DNA from: JAGNNV01 sp032127745
GTDB lineage: Bacteria; Acidobacteriota; Vicinamibacteria; Fen-336; JAGNNV01
Assembly: GCA_032127745.1 (NCBI GenBank)
Contig: JAQBHL010000041.1
Location: forward strand, 32,766-96,765
Length of the DNA: 64,000 nt
Direction of reading: 5' to 3'
Shown one piece after another: positions 53,502 through 64,000 of the stretch (the stretch's first letter is position 1; each line of letters opens with the position of its first letter). The position numbers and the translations under genes are program-made. The notes under the pieces are model-generated. The model saw nothing but the letters and a program-made list of their open reading frames with translations. It made no database searches and had not been told where the DNA came from.

Positions 53502-54500
53502 TCAGGCCTCTTCGGGAGATTTGTGGGGCACGTTCAGGGGGGTGGCGACGACCACGCGGTTCTTTCCAAGGGTCTTGGCCAGATACATGGCACGGTCGGC
53601 GCTCGAGAGCAGACCCCGGACGTCACCGGCAGTATCAGGATACGCTGCTATTCCGATCGAGGCTGAAACCCTGGCCTCGATGTTCTGGGATTCGAGGAAT
53701 TTGGTCGCCCCAATCACCTCCCGAATTCTTTCGGCGATCACCAACCCGCCATGGAGCGGGGTGTCGGGAGACAGAATCACGAACTCATCACCGCCGTAGC
53801 GGATGAGAACGTCGGAATCGCGGACGACCCGTCTGAGCACCGCGGCCACCTCGAAGAGGGTTCGCGAACCGGCCAGATGGCCGTGGGTGTCGTTCACGTT
53901 CTTGAACCCGTCGAGATCGAGGAACAGCACCGAAAGGGAGGACCGCGTTCGACGGCAACGCTTGAGTTCCTGATCCAGGTACAGGGCCATGAAGCGCGAG
54001 TTGTAGAGCGCGGTGAGGTCGTCGGTGAACGTGAGCCTTCGGGTCGCTTCGAAGGTCTGGGCGTTGCGGACGGCCACGGACAGAATCTGCGCCAGTTCGC
54101 GCAGGAGCGCTATGCCGGCGGAGTCGAGCGGTTGATGGAAAGCGGCCCGCAGCATCCCCACCGGAGCATCGTCGCCGACCGGTGGCAGGAGCGCGCGCCA
54201 AGCCTCCCCATCTCCTTTGGAGATCCGTGCCATCCCCTCGGTCAAGCCGCCGCTGTCCACCCCCGACGGCTTGGGAGGGGGTGAGTCTTCTTCAACCCCG
54301 AACTTCAGGACCTGCAAAGGGTCGCCTTCGAAGAACGTGAACAGTTCGACATCACAGCGTCCCAACAGTTCGGAACAGACGAGCTGGAAGGTCTGTCGGA
54401 TCGGGACCGCTTCGAGACTCGACAGCATGCGCGCCGCATGCTCGGCGGTCAGACGGCCAGGATCTTTGCTGGAATTCGGCACCGGTCGTCGTGTCCCCAA
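53502..54500 (-). CDS. GGDEF diguanylate cyclase with N-terminal GAF-like sensor
   Basis: The 332-residue soluble protein has a GAF-like N-terminal part (about 20-150) and a full GGDEF domain (about 155-320) with TFTDDLTALYNSRFM, DLDGFKNVNDTHGHLAG and the active GGDEF at 236-240. An RxxD inhibitory site (RDSD, 227-230) is present, so product feedback is likely. It makes c-di-GMP. It lies between the FecR-like gene and mreB in one tight minus-strand run (13- and 9-base gaps). The start is TTG 54500. Confidence 0.9.
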   Translation of the reverse strand: MGTRRPVPNSSKDPGRLTAEHAARMLSSLEAVPIRQTFQLVCSELLGRCDVELFTFFEGDPLQVLKFGVEEDSPPPKPSGVDSGGLTEGMARISKGDGEAWRALLPPVGDDAPVGMLRAAFHQPLDSAGIALLRELAQILSVAVRNAQTFEATRRLTFTDDLTALYNSRFMALYLDQELKRCRRTRSSLSVLFLDLDGFKNVNDTHGHLAGSRTLFEVAAVLRRVVRDSDVLIRYGGDEFVILSPDTPLHGGLVIAERIREVIGATKFLESQNIEARVSASIGIAAYPDTAGDVRGLLSSADRAMYLAKTLGKNRVVVATPLNVPHKSPEEA

Positions 54501-54513
54501 GCTGTCAGCCCGC

Positions 54514-55740
54514 CTACCGCCTGGGCGTCAGGGTTCGCGTTTCCTCGGCCACTCCGCCGGTCGGGGAAGTCGATCGAATGACCACGCGCTGGTCTCCCTG
54601 CGTGCGGGCCAGGGTCACGAATTCGCTGAACGACCCATCGGACTGGACCCTGACCGGGTCCCCGTTGACGGTGAGGCGAGCGCCCCGCTCCGTCTTGCCC
54701 ACCAGCCGAAGCACGTTGTCTCTGGCCTCGAAAGCGTCAATCACCAAAGATGGCGGAGCGACCACAACCGGCGGCGGCGCCGAGCGCTTGATCATGAACG
54801 AGACCGCGTCCGAGAACTTCCCCTGGACCCCATCCTCGGTCAGGCCCGCCACCCGGAAGGAGAATTCCCCCTCGGTCAGGCCGGGAATAGTCGCGCTGGT
54901 CCCCTTCACGCCGTCCTCATCAAAAACCACCTCCGGCGATCCGGTCCGCTTCGATTCGATCTGGACGCGGTAAGCGGCGGCTCCCGCGGAGGGCGTCCAC
55001 GACACGGAGACCGGCGCGGCTGCGGTCAGGGAAACCACGCGGTCCGCTCCCCCCGGGTCGACGCCGGTGGGCGGACTTGGCAGGACCTGCTTGGCTCCCG
55101 CCTTTCCGGAAGCATCAACGCGAAGGCCCTCGTTGGCCACGAGACGAATCTTCTCTCCGGTCTTGGTTTCGATGTTCGCGGCGCCGGAAAGCTGCGCCAC
55201 CGAGCTCAGACCCCCCTCACCCACCCGCATGGTCCCCGCCGAGTTTCCCTCCAGGGCGAGCCGAAAGGTCGGGGTGACCGCCTCGGTGGAACCACTCTTT
55301 CGGGTGGTCGCGTAGTTGACCTCGCCCGAACTCACTTTCCATGCCACCCTGCTTGAAGTGGAGTTCGGGTCGCCCGAGGTCTCCTCGATGGTGATGAGAC
55401 TGTCGGGCCGCACCGTGACCCGGGTCTCATCGAAAAACTTGATTTCGGCGGAGGAGGAAGGATATGTGCGCACCAGATCGTTTCTCCGGAGGGCCACCCC
55501 AACCTCGGCGTTCTTCCAGTCCAGACCACCGACGCCCCGCGTCTTTACGCTTCCCTGGATCGACTCGAACATGGCGGCGACATCCTTTGGAGCGTCGGCG
55601 AGGGGCGCCGGCGCGGGCTCACCGCCGAGCATGAAGAAACCGATGGCGCCGACCGCCACCAGAAGTGCGACCGCGGCCACCAACCGGGACACCCGCAGTC
55701 GGCGATCCTTCAAGTCCGAGGGCAGGCTAGCGTTGGACAA
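54514..55740 (-). CDS. FecR-domain membrane protein
   Basis: The 408-residue protein has one N-terminal membrane segment (LVAAVALLVAVGAIGFFML), a FecR domain (about 60-190: VRRNDLVRT-like VALRRNDLVRTYPSSSAEIKF, TRVTVRPDSLITI) and one or two Ig/FN3-like beta domains (SVSWTPSAGAAAYRVQIES; LVIDAFEARDNVLRLVGKT). It is likely periplasmic and may sense or bind envelope components. No FecI-type sigma is next to it, so it is probably not a classic iron regulator. It heads the cyclase-mre gene run. Confidence 0.78.
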   Translation of the reverse strand: MSNASLPSDLKDRRLRVSRLVAAVALLVAVGAIGFFMLGGEPAPAPLADAPKDVAAMFESIQGSVKTRGVGGLDWKNAEVGVALRRNDLVRTYPSSSAEIKFFDETRVTVRPDSLITIEETSGDPNSTSSRVAWKVSSGEVNYATTRKSGSTEAVTPTFRLALEGNSAGTMRVGEGGLSSVAQLSGAANIETKTGEKIRLVANEGLRVDASGKAGAKQVLPSPPTGVDPGGADRVVSLTAAAPVSVSWTPSAGAAAYRVQIESKRTGSPEVVFDEDGVKGTSATIPGLTEGEFSFRVAGLTEDGVQGKFSDAVSFMIKRSAPPPVVVAPPSLVIDAFEARDNVLRLVGKTERGARLTVNGDPVRVQSDGSFSEFVTLARTQGDQRVVIRSTSPTGGVAEETRTLTPRR

Positions 55741-55803
55741 TCGGGGAGTCCTTTCGAGAAATCACCCACGTTCTTAGGGCGGCGAGAAGGAGAAATTCGA
55801 TCC

Positions 55804-56010
55804 TTGGCACATCAGGAAACACACGAAGAAACGACCGCCGGAACCGCCCGTACGGCGAGAATTGTCGGCGGAACGCCGTCCTTAGTGAGGCTCGAGACGG
55901 AGGCGCGAAGTATACTCGAACACCGTTTCCCCCAGGTGCGATTGACCCTCCGACCCCCCGTCGGCGGAAAGTCCTTCGAGCCTCTTCGAGATCTGGAGTT
56001 GACTCTCTGA
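55804..56010 (+). CDS. Possible small protein upstream of ppiD
   Basis: The 68-residue frame starts at TTG 55804 and ends in TGATG, overlapping the ppiD start. No family is recognised. The overlap favours a real, coupled gene, but the start has no clear Shine-Dalgarno, and a TATACT hexamer at 55911-55916 inside it could instead be a promoter for ppiD. Confidence 0.35.
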   Translation: MAHQETHEETTAGTARTARIVGGTPSLVRLETEARSILEHRFPQVRLTLRPPVGGKSFEPLRDLELTL

Positions 56011-57926
56011 TGGCCCTCGCATTCCTTCGGCGTCACCGTCGCTGGTTCTTCGTGTTTCTATGGGTTGTGATCCTGGCGTTCGTGATTCTCTACATCCCGA
56101 ATTTCGACCCCGCCACCAGAATCGCCGAGTCCACCATCGCCACCGTGGGCGGGCGCTCCATTCAGACGAGCGAATTTCAGCGCCAGTATCTCCGGCAACG
56201 ACGGCAGTTCCTGGAGATGAACCGGGGACAGATCGACGAGGCCATGCTTGAACGCATGGGACTTCGCGAACAGGTGTTGTCCTCCATGGTTCGAGATCAA
56301 CTCGAGTCTCTTGAAGCCGATCGTCTGGGCTTCAGGGTCGACGATCAGTCCGTGGTGAAGGCGATTACCGAAGATCCGCAACTCCAGACCGAGGGCCGCT
56401 TCGTGGGGGCGGCCGCTCTGACCCGGTTGCTGCAGCAACAGGGAATAACCGCGGCTGACTTCGAGAGGCAGGTGCGGGAACAACTGAAGGCCCAGCGTCT
56501 GCGCGAGGCCGTCACTGACGGCGTCGGGGTATCGGATGCGGAAGTGAGCGCGGAGTTCCGTCGCCGAAGCGAACTGGTGAGGGCGGAGTACGTTCTGATC
56601 GACACCGCCCGATTCGAAGCCGCGATTCAACCCACCGATGACGAGGTGAAGGCGCGATTTGAAGGGAACAAGGAACGATTTCGATTGCCGGAGCGCCGGG
56701 TTCTTTCCTATCTGTTGGTGGATCCGGTCGAGCTCCGCGCCAAGGTACTTCCCACCGGGACGGAAGTCGAGACCTACTACCGCAACAACGAGGCCGAGTT
56801 CACCACTCTCCCGCAGGTGTGCGCTCGCCACGTACTCGTGAAGGTCAAGCAGAGCCCGGGCGCCGCCGAAGGTCACGACGACGCGGCCGCGAGGGTCCTG
56901 GCGGAAGGGGCGCTGGCCCGGCTCAAGAAGGGAGAGCCCTTCGAGAAGGTGGCCAGGGAGAGTTCGGAAGACAGTTCCGCGGCCAGCGGCGGGAGCCTCG
57001 GATGTTTCGGTCGCGGTCAGATGGTCCCCGAGTTTGAAACCGCGGCCTTTTCCCTTGATCCGGCCGCCATGTCCGACCTGGTGCGAACTTCGTTCGGGTA
57101 TCACATCATCAAGGTGGACACAAAACTCGACGGGTCGACCCTGCCGCTCGAGCAGGTCCGCCAGCGCATCGAGCGGGAGCTTCAAGACTCCAAATCCAGA
57201 GATCTCGCGAGCCAGAAAGCGGAGGCGGTGGCGGAGGCTCTCAAGGCCAACCGCACGCTGGAAGAGATCGCCGCCGCCCAGGCGCTCACGCTCAAAAAGA
57301 GCGAGCCCCTCGTGCTCGGAAAGGGGGCGGGCGTCTTGACCAGCCCCATTCTTCTGTCGCGCGCCTTCGAGCTCAAGGCCAAGGAGACGTCCAAGGACGG
57401 GTTCCAGGCCGGATTGGGCGCCGCCTTCATTCGCGTGGACGAGATTCAGGACCCCCGGACGCCCGAGTTTGCCGAGGTCAAGGACGAAGTCAGGCAGGAT
57501 CTGATCAAGACCCTGGCTCGCGACCGGGCGCGGGAAGGCGCGCGGGCCCTTGCCGCTGATGCCGAGCGCACCGACTTGACCAGGGCCGCGTTGCGGGCCA
57601 AAGCCACGCGGGTTGAGACCAAGGGCCTGGTGGGTCGCGGACAGGCGTTTACGGACATTCCTCAGAGCGCCGTCTTCGAAGGTGAGGTCTTCAATCTTCC
57701 GGAACAGAAGCTCTCGCTGCCCATCGACACCCCCGCCGGAGTGGCGATCGTAAGGGTCATCGAAAAGAAATCGTCCGACGAAACCGCGCTCGTCATGCAG
57801 AAGGACGCCATCCGAAACTCCCTGGTTGTGGCCAAGAAGGACCAGGTCTTTTCAAGCTATCTTCAGACCCTTGCGGATCGGTATCCCATAACCCGCAACG
57901 CCGAGGTGATGGCCAGCATCCGCTGA
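56010..57926 (+). CDS. ppiD: PpiD-type periplasmic folding chaperone (parvulin)
   Basis: The 638-residue protein has one N-terminal membrane segment (WFFVFLWVVILAFVILYIP), a SurA-N-like domain (ATVGGRSIQTSEFQRQYLRQRRQFLE), a parvulin domain (ARHVLVKVK, ARESSEDSSAASGGSLGCFGRGQMVPEFETAAFSL, FGYHIIKVD) and a long C-terminal part with a second weaker parvulin-like repeat. It is anchored in the inner membrane and faces the periplasm near the Sec exit. This is the third parvulin of the window. Confidence 0.9.
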   Translation: MALAFLRRHRRWFFVFLWVVILAFVILYIPNFDPATRIAESTIATVGGRSIQTSEFQRQYLRQRRQFLEMNRGQIDEAMLERMGLREQVLSSMVRDQLESLEADRLGFRVDDQSVVKAITEDPQLQTEGRFVGAAALTRLLQQQGITAADFERQVREQLKAQRLREAVTDGVGVSDAEVSAEFRRRSELVRAEYVLIDTARFEAAIQPTDDEVKARFEGNKERFRLPERRVLSYLLVDPVELRAKVLPTGTEVETYYRNNEAEFTTLPQVCARHVLVKVKQSPGAAEGHDDAAARVLAEGALARLKKGEPFEKVARESSEDSSAASGGSLGCFGRGQMVPEFETAAFSLDPAAMSDLVRTSFGYHIIKVDTKLDGSTLPLEQVRQRIERELQDSKSRDLASQKAEAVAEALKANRTLEEIAAAQALTLKKSEPLVLGKGAGVLTSPILLSRAFELKAKETSKDGFQAGLGAAFIRVDEIQDPRTPEFAEVKDEVRQDLIKTLARDRAREGARALAADAERTDLTRAALRAKATRVETKGLVGRGQAFTDIPQSAVFEGEVFNLPEQKLSLPIDTPAGVAIVRVIEKKSSDETALVMQKDAIRNSLVVAKKDQVFSSYLQTLADRYPITRNAEVMASIR

Positions 57927-57952
57927 TCATCCCAAACGGCAAAAGGACTCTC

Positions 57953-58969
57953 TTGGACTATCGCGCGGCCGGGGTCGACATCGCGGCGGCGGACGACGCG
58001 AAGGGTCGAATCAAACGTCTTCTCTCGGCCCGGCGGTCCGCCTCGGTCCTGTCGGAGATCGGGTCCTTCGGTGGAGTCTTTCAGCCGGATTTTTCCGGCC
58101 TCGAAGAACCAGTTCTGGTCTCCTCCACCGATGGCGTGGGCACGAAGATCCGCATTGCCCGCGACTGTGGTGTTCACGATACGGTGGGTTACGACCTGGT
58201 GGCCCACTGCGTCAACGACATCCTGGTTCAAGGAGCCAGGCCCCTGTTCTTCCTCGACTACATCGGCCTTGGCAAGATGGATCCTTCGAGGGTCGAGTCC
58301 ATCGTGAGCGGTATCGCGCGCGCATGTGAAGAATTCTCTTGCCCCCTCATCGGCGGGGAGACGGCCGAGATGCCAGGCACCTACGACGAGGATGACTACG
58401 ATCTGGCCGGGTTCATCGTCGGCGTGATGGACAAGAAGAACCTTCTTCCCCGGGATATCGACGTTGGCGATCGAATGATCGGTCTCCCCTCCCTGGGCCT
58501 TCACACCAACGGATATTCCCTCGCGCGAAAGGTGTTGATGGAGCGCCAGGGCCATTCCGTGGCTGACCGCCCGGAAGGGCTTTCGGGCACGCTCGGCGAG
58601 GCCTTGCTCGCACCCCACCGAAGCTATTTGAAAGCGGTCTGGCCGGAAATCGAGAAGAGGCGGATCAAGGCCCTCGTCCACATCACGGGAGGCGGCTTCG
58701 AAGGCAACATCCCGCGGGTTCTGCCGGCCGGGGTTGGGGCGCGGGTGGTGACCAGCGCCTGGGAACCACCCGCGATCTTCCGGCTGATTTCCGAGGGCGG
58801 ACCGGTTTCCCGAGACGAGATGTTTCGCACCTTCAACATGGGCATCGGCATGATTCTCGTCGTGTCCTCCGAATCCGCAACGGAGGTTGAAGAGTCCCTC
58901 CGCGACCGGGGCGAGACCTGCTTCCGCCTGGGTGACCTCGTGGCCGGCGACGGCGTCATCCTGGTGTGA
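57953..58969 (+). CDS. purM: Phosphoribosylformylglycinamidine cyclo-ligase (AIR synthetase)
   Basis: The 338-residue protein has PurM motifs: DYRAAGVDIAAADDAKGRIK, LVSSTDGVGTKIRIA, CVNDILVQGARPLFFLDYI, GGETAEMPGTY and HITGGGFEGNIPRVLP. It closes the imidazole ring of purines, using ATP. TTG 57953 lies 26 bases after ppiD. Its stop overlaps the GTG of purN (GTGA), as often in purMN operons. Confidence 0.96.
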   Translation: MDYRAAGVDIAAADDAKGRIKRLLSARRSASVLSEIGSFGGVFQPDFSGLEEPVLVSSTDGVGTKIRIARDCGVHDTVGYDLVAHCVNDILVQGARPLFFLDYIGLGKMDPSRVESIVSGIARACEEFSCPLIGGETAEMPGTYDEDDYDLAGFIVGVMDKKNLLPRDIDVGDRMIGLPSLGLHTNGYSLARKVLMERQGHSVADRPEGLSGTLGEALLAPHRSYLKAVWPEIEKRRIKALVHITGGGFEGNIPRVLPAGVGARVVTSAWEPPAIFRLISEGGPVSRDEMFRTFNMGIGMILVVSSESATEVEESLRDRGETCFRLGDLVAGDGVILV

Positions 58970-59580
58970 AGAGAGTCGCGGTTCTGGCCAGCGGGAGGGG
59001 CAGTAATCTGGGCGCCCTTCTCGCCGCCCAGGCCACCTTCTCGTCGTATCGCGTGGTGCTGCTTGTCTCCAACATCGAGGCGAGCGGCGCCCTGGCCATG
59101 GCGCGCGCCCGAGGCGTCGAAGCGGTCTCGGTGCCGAGTCGCGGTGTCGGCCGCGAGGATCACGAGCAGGCGATTCTGGCCGCCTTGACCAGCCGCTCCA
59201 TCGACTTGATCTGTCTGGCCGGCTACATGCGAGTCCTGGGTTCCGCCTTCGTCCTTGCTTCGGCGAGGCCGATCCTGAACATTCACCCCTCCCTGCTTCC
59301 GGCTTTTCCGGGGATGCATGCGCAACGGCAGGCACTGGAGGCCGGGGTTCGCTGGTCGGGCGCCACCGTCCATTTCGTCGATTCCGGCCTCGACACGGGG
59401 CCGATCATCCTCCAGGAGCCGGTTCGAGTGGAACAAAACGACAGCGAGGACTCTTTGTCGGCCCGGATCCTGGAGATCGAACACCGGCTCTATCCGCAGG
59501 CCGTCGACCTGGTCGCTCGGGATGCCTGTGAAATCCAGGGTCGCCGGGTTTACCTTTGCCGCGCGAAAGAAGCGAGATGA
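58966..59580 (+). CDS. purN: Phosphoribosylglycinamide formyltransferase
   Basis: The 204-residue protein has VLASGRGSNLGALLAA, the catalytic Asn-His segment NIHPSLLPAFPG and the catalytic Asp in VDSGLDTGPIILQ. It moves a formyl group from 10-formyl-THF to GAR in purine synthesis. It overlaps purM and tyrS at its two ends. Confidence 0.95.
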   Translation: MKRVAVLASGRGSNLGALLAAQATFSSYRVVLLVSNIEASGALAMARARGVEAVSVPSRGVGREDHEQAILAALTSRSIDLICLAGYMRVLGSAFVLASARPILNIHPSLLPAFPGMHAQRQALEAGVRWSGATVHFVDSGLDTGPIILQEPVRVEQNDSEDSLSARILEIEHRLYPQAVDLVARDACEIQGRRVYLCRAKEAR

Positions 59581-60767
59581 CACCAAACCGGATAGATCAA
59601 CAGTTCGATCAATTGACCAAGGGGTGCGTGGATGTTCTGACCGCCCAGGCCCTCAAGGCGAAGCTGGTCAAGGCGCGACCGCTCGTGGTCAAGGTCGGTT
59701 TCGATCCCACCGCCCCCGACCTTCATCTCGGCCACACCGTCCTCATCCGCAAGATGAAGCATTTTCAGGATGCGGGGCACCGAGTCGTGTTCGTGATCGG
59801 CGATTTCACCGCGATGATCGGAGATCCTACCGGTCGGTCGAAGACCCGTCCGCCTCTCTCTCGCGACGAGATCGAGCGCAACGCGGAGACCTACAAGAAG
59901 CAGGTGTTCAAGATTCTCGATCCGGCCAAGACGGAGACGCGCTTGAATTCGGAGTGGCTGGGCCCTCTCGGGTCCGAAGGATTCATTCGTCTGGCCGCGA
60001 AGTACAACGTGGCCCGGATGCTGGAGCGGCGCGACTTTCGACAGCGCTACGAATCGGGGCAGACCATTTCCATCCACGAGTTCTTGTACCCTCTGGCCCA
60101 GGCCTATGACTCTGTCGCCCTTCAAGCGGATGTGGAGTTGGGCGGTACCGATCAGCTCTTCAATCTGAACGTGGGTCGAGACATCATGCCGGGCTTTGGT
60201 CTGGAGCCGCAGGTGGTCCTTACCACCGCGCTTCTCGAGGGACTCGACGGAGTCGAGAAGATGTCGAAGAGCCTTGGAAACTACATTGGAGTGACCGAGA
60301 GCTCAGACGTCATGATCGCCAAAATTCTCTCGATATCTGACGAATTGATGTGGAAGTATTACGCGCTTCTGACCGACCTTTCTGCGACCGAAATCGCCGC
60401 CGAGACGAGGCGCCAAGTACCTATGGAATCTAAACTTGCCCTGGCGAGACGGGTGGCAGCGGACTTCCACGGCGAGCAGGCCGCGAAGGCCGCGGAGGAG
60501 GAGTGGCGTCGGATTCACCAGAAGCGGGAAGCACCCCAGGACATGCCCCGCCTTGCGCTGCCGGCAGGAGAGTATGGATTTCACGAAGTCATCTTTCTGG
60601 CTGGCCTTGCCGAGTCCAAGAGCGAAGCATCCCGCCTCCTGAAGCAGAAAGCCGTCAAGTTCGGCGGAAAGCACATCCAGATGGGAGACCGCCTCACCGT
60701 AGCACAAGGAATAGCGGAAACCCTCCAGGTGGGGCCCGCCCGATTCGTCCGGATTGTATCGGCGTAG
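59577..60767 (+). CDS. tyrS: Tyrosyl-tRNA synthetase
   Basis: The 396-residue protein has the class-I signatures HLGH (in FDPTAPDLHLGHTVLI) and KMSKS (in GVEKMSKSLGN), the Tyr-pocket segment QADVELGGTDQLFNLNVGRD and a C-terminal S4 RNA-binding domain. The HLGH form and the spacing suit the bacterial TyrZ-like/second subfamily. ATG 59577 overlaps the purN stop (ATGA); a frame from 59556 has no merit. The rRNA operon starts 33 bases downstream. Confidence 0.95.
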   Translation: MTPNRIDQQFDQLTKGCVDVLTAQALKAKLVKARPLVVKVGFDPTAPDLHLGHTVLIRKMKHFQDAGHRVVFVIGDFTAMIGDPTGRSKTRPPLSRDEIERNAETYKKQVFKILDPAKTETRLNSEWLGPLGSEGFIRLAAKYNVARMLERRDFRQRYESGQTISIHEFLYPLAQAYDSVALQADVELGGTDQLFNLNVGRDIMPGFGLEPQVVLTTALLEGLDGVEKMSKSLGNYIGVTESSDVMIAKILSISDELMWKYYALLTDLSATEIAAETRRQVPMESKLALARRVAADFHGEQAAKAAEEEWRRIHQKREAPQDMPRLALPAGEYGFHEVIFLAGLAESKSEASRLLKQKAVKFGGKHIQMGDRLTVAQGIAETLQVGPARFVRIVSA

Positions 60768-60800
60768 GGCGGCAATTTTCGAGAAAAAGCCCGAGAGGCC

Positions 60801-60830
60801 TTGACTCACCATACCCGTTTTAGATATTCT
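60801..60830 (+). promoter_or_regulatory. Probable rRNA-operon promoter
   Basis: A -35 TTGACT (60801-60806) is followed by AT-rich TAGATATTCT (60821-60830); GATATT gives a 16-base spacer and TATTCT an 18-base spacer. It lies about 150 bases upstream of 16S rRNA, followed by a boxA-like TTCTTTGAAAACT. Confidence 0.5.
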
Positions 60831-60860
60831 GGTGGAGTCCCCAAACGGCGGACGGTTCTT

Positions 60861-60875
60861 TGAAAACTAGACAAG
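60861..60875 (+). other. 5' arm of the pre-16S processing stem
   Basis: TGAAAACTAGACAAG is perfectly complementary to 62587-62601. Next to it CGCAATT (60880-60886) also pairs with 62578-62584. Such stems around 16S are the substrate of RNase III in rRNA maturation. Confidence 0.75.
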
Positions 60876-60978
60876 TACACGCAATTTTTTGAGTCAAAAG
60901 CGTTTTTAGCCTTGAAGACAAAGGGGGCTCGCAAGAGTCTCTTGATTTCGGCGACCAGGCCGAAATCACTCACAGTTT

Positions 60979-62533
<1,555 letters not shown>

Positions 62534-62586
62534 GGAAAAGTGCTTTGAGGTGTTCAAAACGCACCTTTGGCTTGAACAATTGCGAG

Positions 62587-62601
62587 CTTGTCTAGTTTTC
62601 A
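62587..62601 (+). other. 3' arm of the pre-16S processing stem
   Basis: CTTGTCTAGTTTTCA pairs perfectly with 60861-60875, closing the stem around 16S rRNA about 60 bases after its end. Confidence 0.75.
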
Positions 62602-62693
62602 GAGTTCCGTCTCCAGGCTTCTGGGGTACGGACCGCCCCTGGTGGGCGGCTCGATTGAACGAGCTTGAGATTCGATCCCGACCGGTTATTTCC

Positions 62694-62770
62694 GGGCCTA
62701 TAGCTCAGCTGGTTAGAGCGCACGGCTGATAACCGTGAGGTCAGTGGTTCGAATCCACTTAGGCCCACCA
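62694..62770 (+). tRNA. tRNA-Ile (anticodon GAT)
   Basis: This is a full cloverleaf: acceptor GGGCCTA / TAGGCCC, anticodon loop CTGATAA with GAT, T-loop GGTTCGAATCC, encoded CCA end. It lies in the 16S-23S spacer, as usual. Confidence 0.97.
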
Positions 62771-62789
62771 ACCCCTGATCTGAACCAAC

Positions 62790-62865
62790 GGGGCTGTAGC
62801 TCAGCTGGGGGAGCGCCGCCTTTGCAAGGCGGAGGTCGTCGGTTCGATCCCGACCAGCTCCACCA
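62790..62865 (+). tRNA. tRNA-Ala (anticodon TGC)
   Basis: This is a full cloverleaf: acceptor GGGGCTG / CAGCTCC with one G-T pair, anticodon loop TTTGCAA with TGC, T-loop GGTTCGATCCC, encoded CCA. It is 19 bases after tRNA-Ile. Confidence 0.97.
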
Positions 62866-63096
62866 CCAGCCTCCCGGGTCATCCAATTTGGAAATGAACG
62901 CAAGTGCTTCGAGCCTTCCCGAATTACTCGCGTTCCGGTCCTTGGGCCAGGAAGCCGCGGTCTTTGACTTCATAAGATATTCATCAAACTTCAAACAAGA
63001 AGAAACAAGAAAATTAGTCAGCAACAAGTAACACGCACAAGATAAGCAAACAAGACGCACGAAAGTAATCAGCCACTTCGGTAGTACAAACGTTGT
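62866..63096 (+). other. tRNA-Ala to 23S spacer
   Basis: This is a 231-base transcribed spacer with no gene. It is A-rich in the second half (62970-63070) and is expected to hold the 5' arm of the pre-23S processing stem, whose 3' partner lies beyond the window. Confidence 0.6.

Positions 63097-64000
<904 letters not shown>

Overview
The window is GC-rich, densely packed bacterial chromosome from a diderm (Gram-negative-type) organism. The envelope genes lpxC, TonB/ExbB/ExbD, a polysaccharide ABC exporter joined to a heptose-nucleotide domain, SurA/PpiD chaperones and several lipoproteins show this. It ends in an rRNA operon (16S, tRNA-Ile, tRNA-Ala, 23S start). The 16S start, the TonB-ExbB-ExbD-ExbD layout and the gene order remind me of Acidobacteriota. 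This is family resemblance judged by eye, not a computed placement. I see no phage, IS element or CRISPR array.

Layout: (1) 1-4047, ribosomal L21/L27, Obg, NadD, RsfS, a degenerate NtrC-type regulator and a DksA-type protein. (2) 4046-7186, a small inverted-repeat element, ComF, an S1/P1-nuclease-like secreted protein, and a sigma factor / STAS / unknown trio. (3) 7259-12219, a TPR lipoprotein, the TonB operon and lpxC. (4) 12510-18472, glmU, glmS and a UvrD/PcrA helicase. (5) 18531-27123 on the minus strand, dnaA, dnaN, gyrB, gyrA and a lipoprotein: the replication-origin neighbourhood. (6) 27124-33357 on the plus strand, rpmH, rnpA, yidD, yidC, rsmG, parS, parA, parB, bactofilin and selD. 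(7) 33481-38423, the F1 part of ATP synthase. (8) 38420-46591, the polysaccharide exporter with its Wzt-RfaE2 fusion, mfd, two parvulins and an alkyltransferase-like protein. (9) 55740-46588 on the minus strand, a FecR-like protein, a diguanylate cyclase, mreBCD, PBP2, RodA and RNase G. (10) 56010-60767, ppiD, purM, purN and tyrS. (11) 60800-64000, the rRNA operon.

The strongest unusual signals are these. selD has an in-frame UGA exactly at the active-site Cys position, so selenophosphate synthetase is very probably itself a selenoprotein and starts 222 bases upstream of the first conventional downstream start. A Wzt-type O-antigen exporter ATPase is fused to a complete RfaE2/HldE-C nucleotidyltransferase domain. 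Two genes (rnpA and the exporter permease) have no ATG/GTG/TTG where their conserved N-termini begin; in both an ATC codon sits behind a Shine-Dalgarno-like sequence. The NtrC-type ATPase has changed GAFTGA and Walker B motifs. parS lies across the stop codon of rsmG, and a bactofilin follows parAB. Genes often overlap as NTGA, which suggests pervasive translational coupling.
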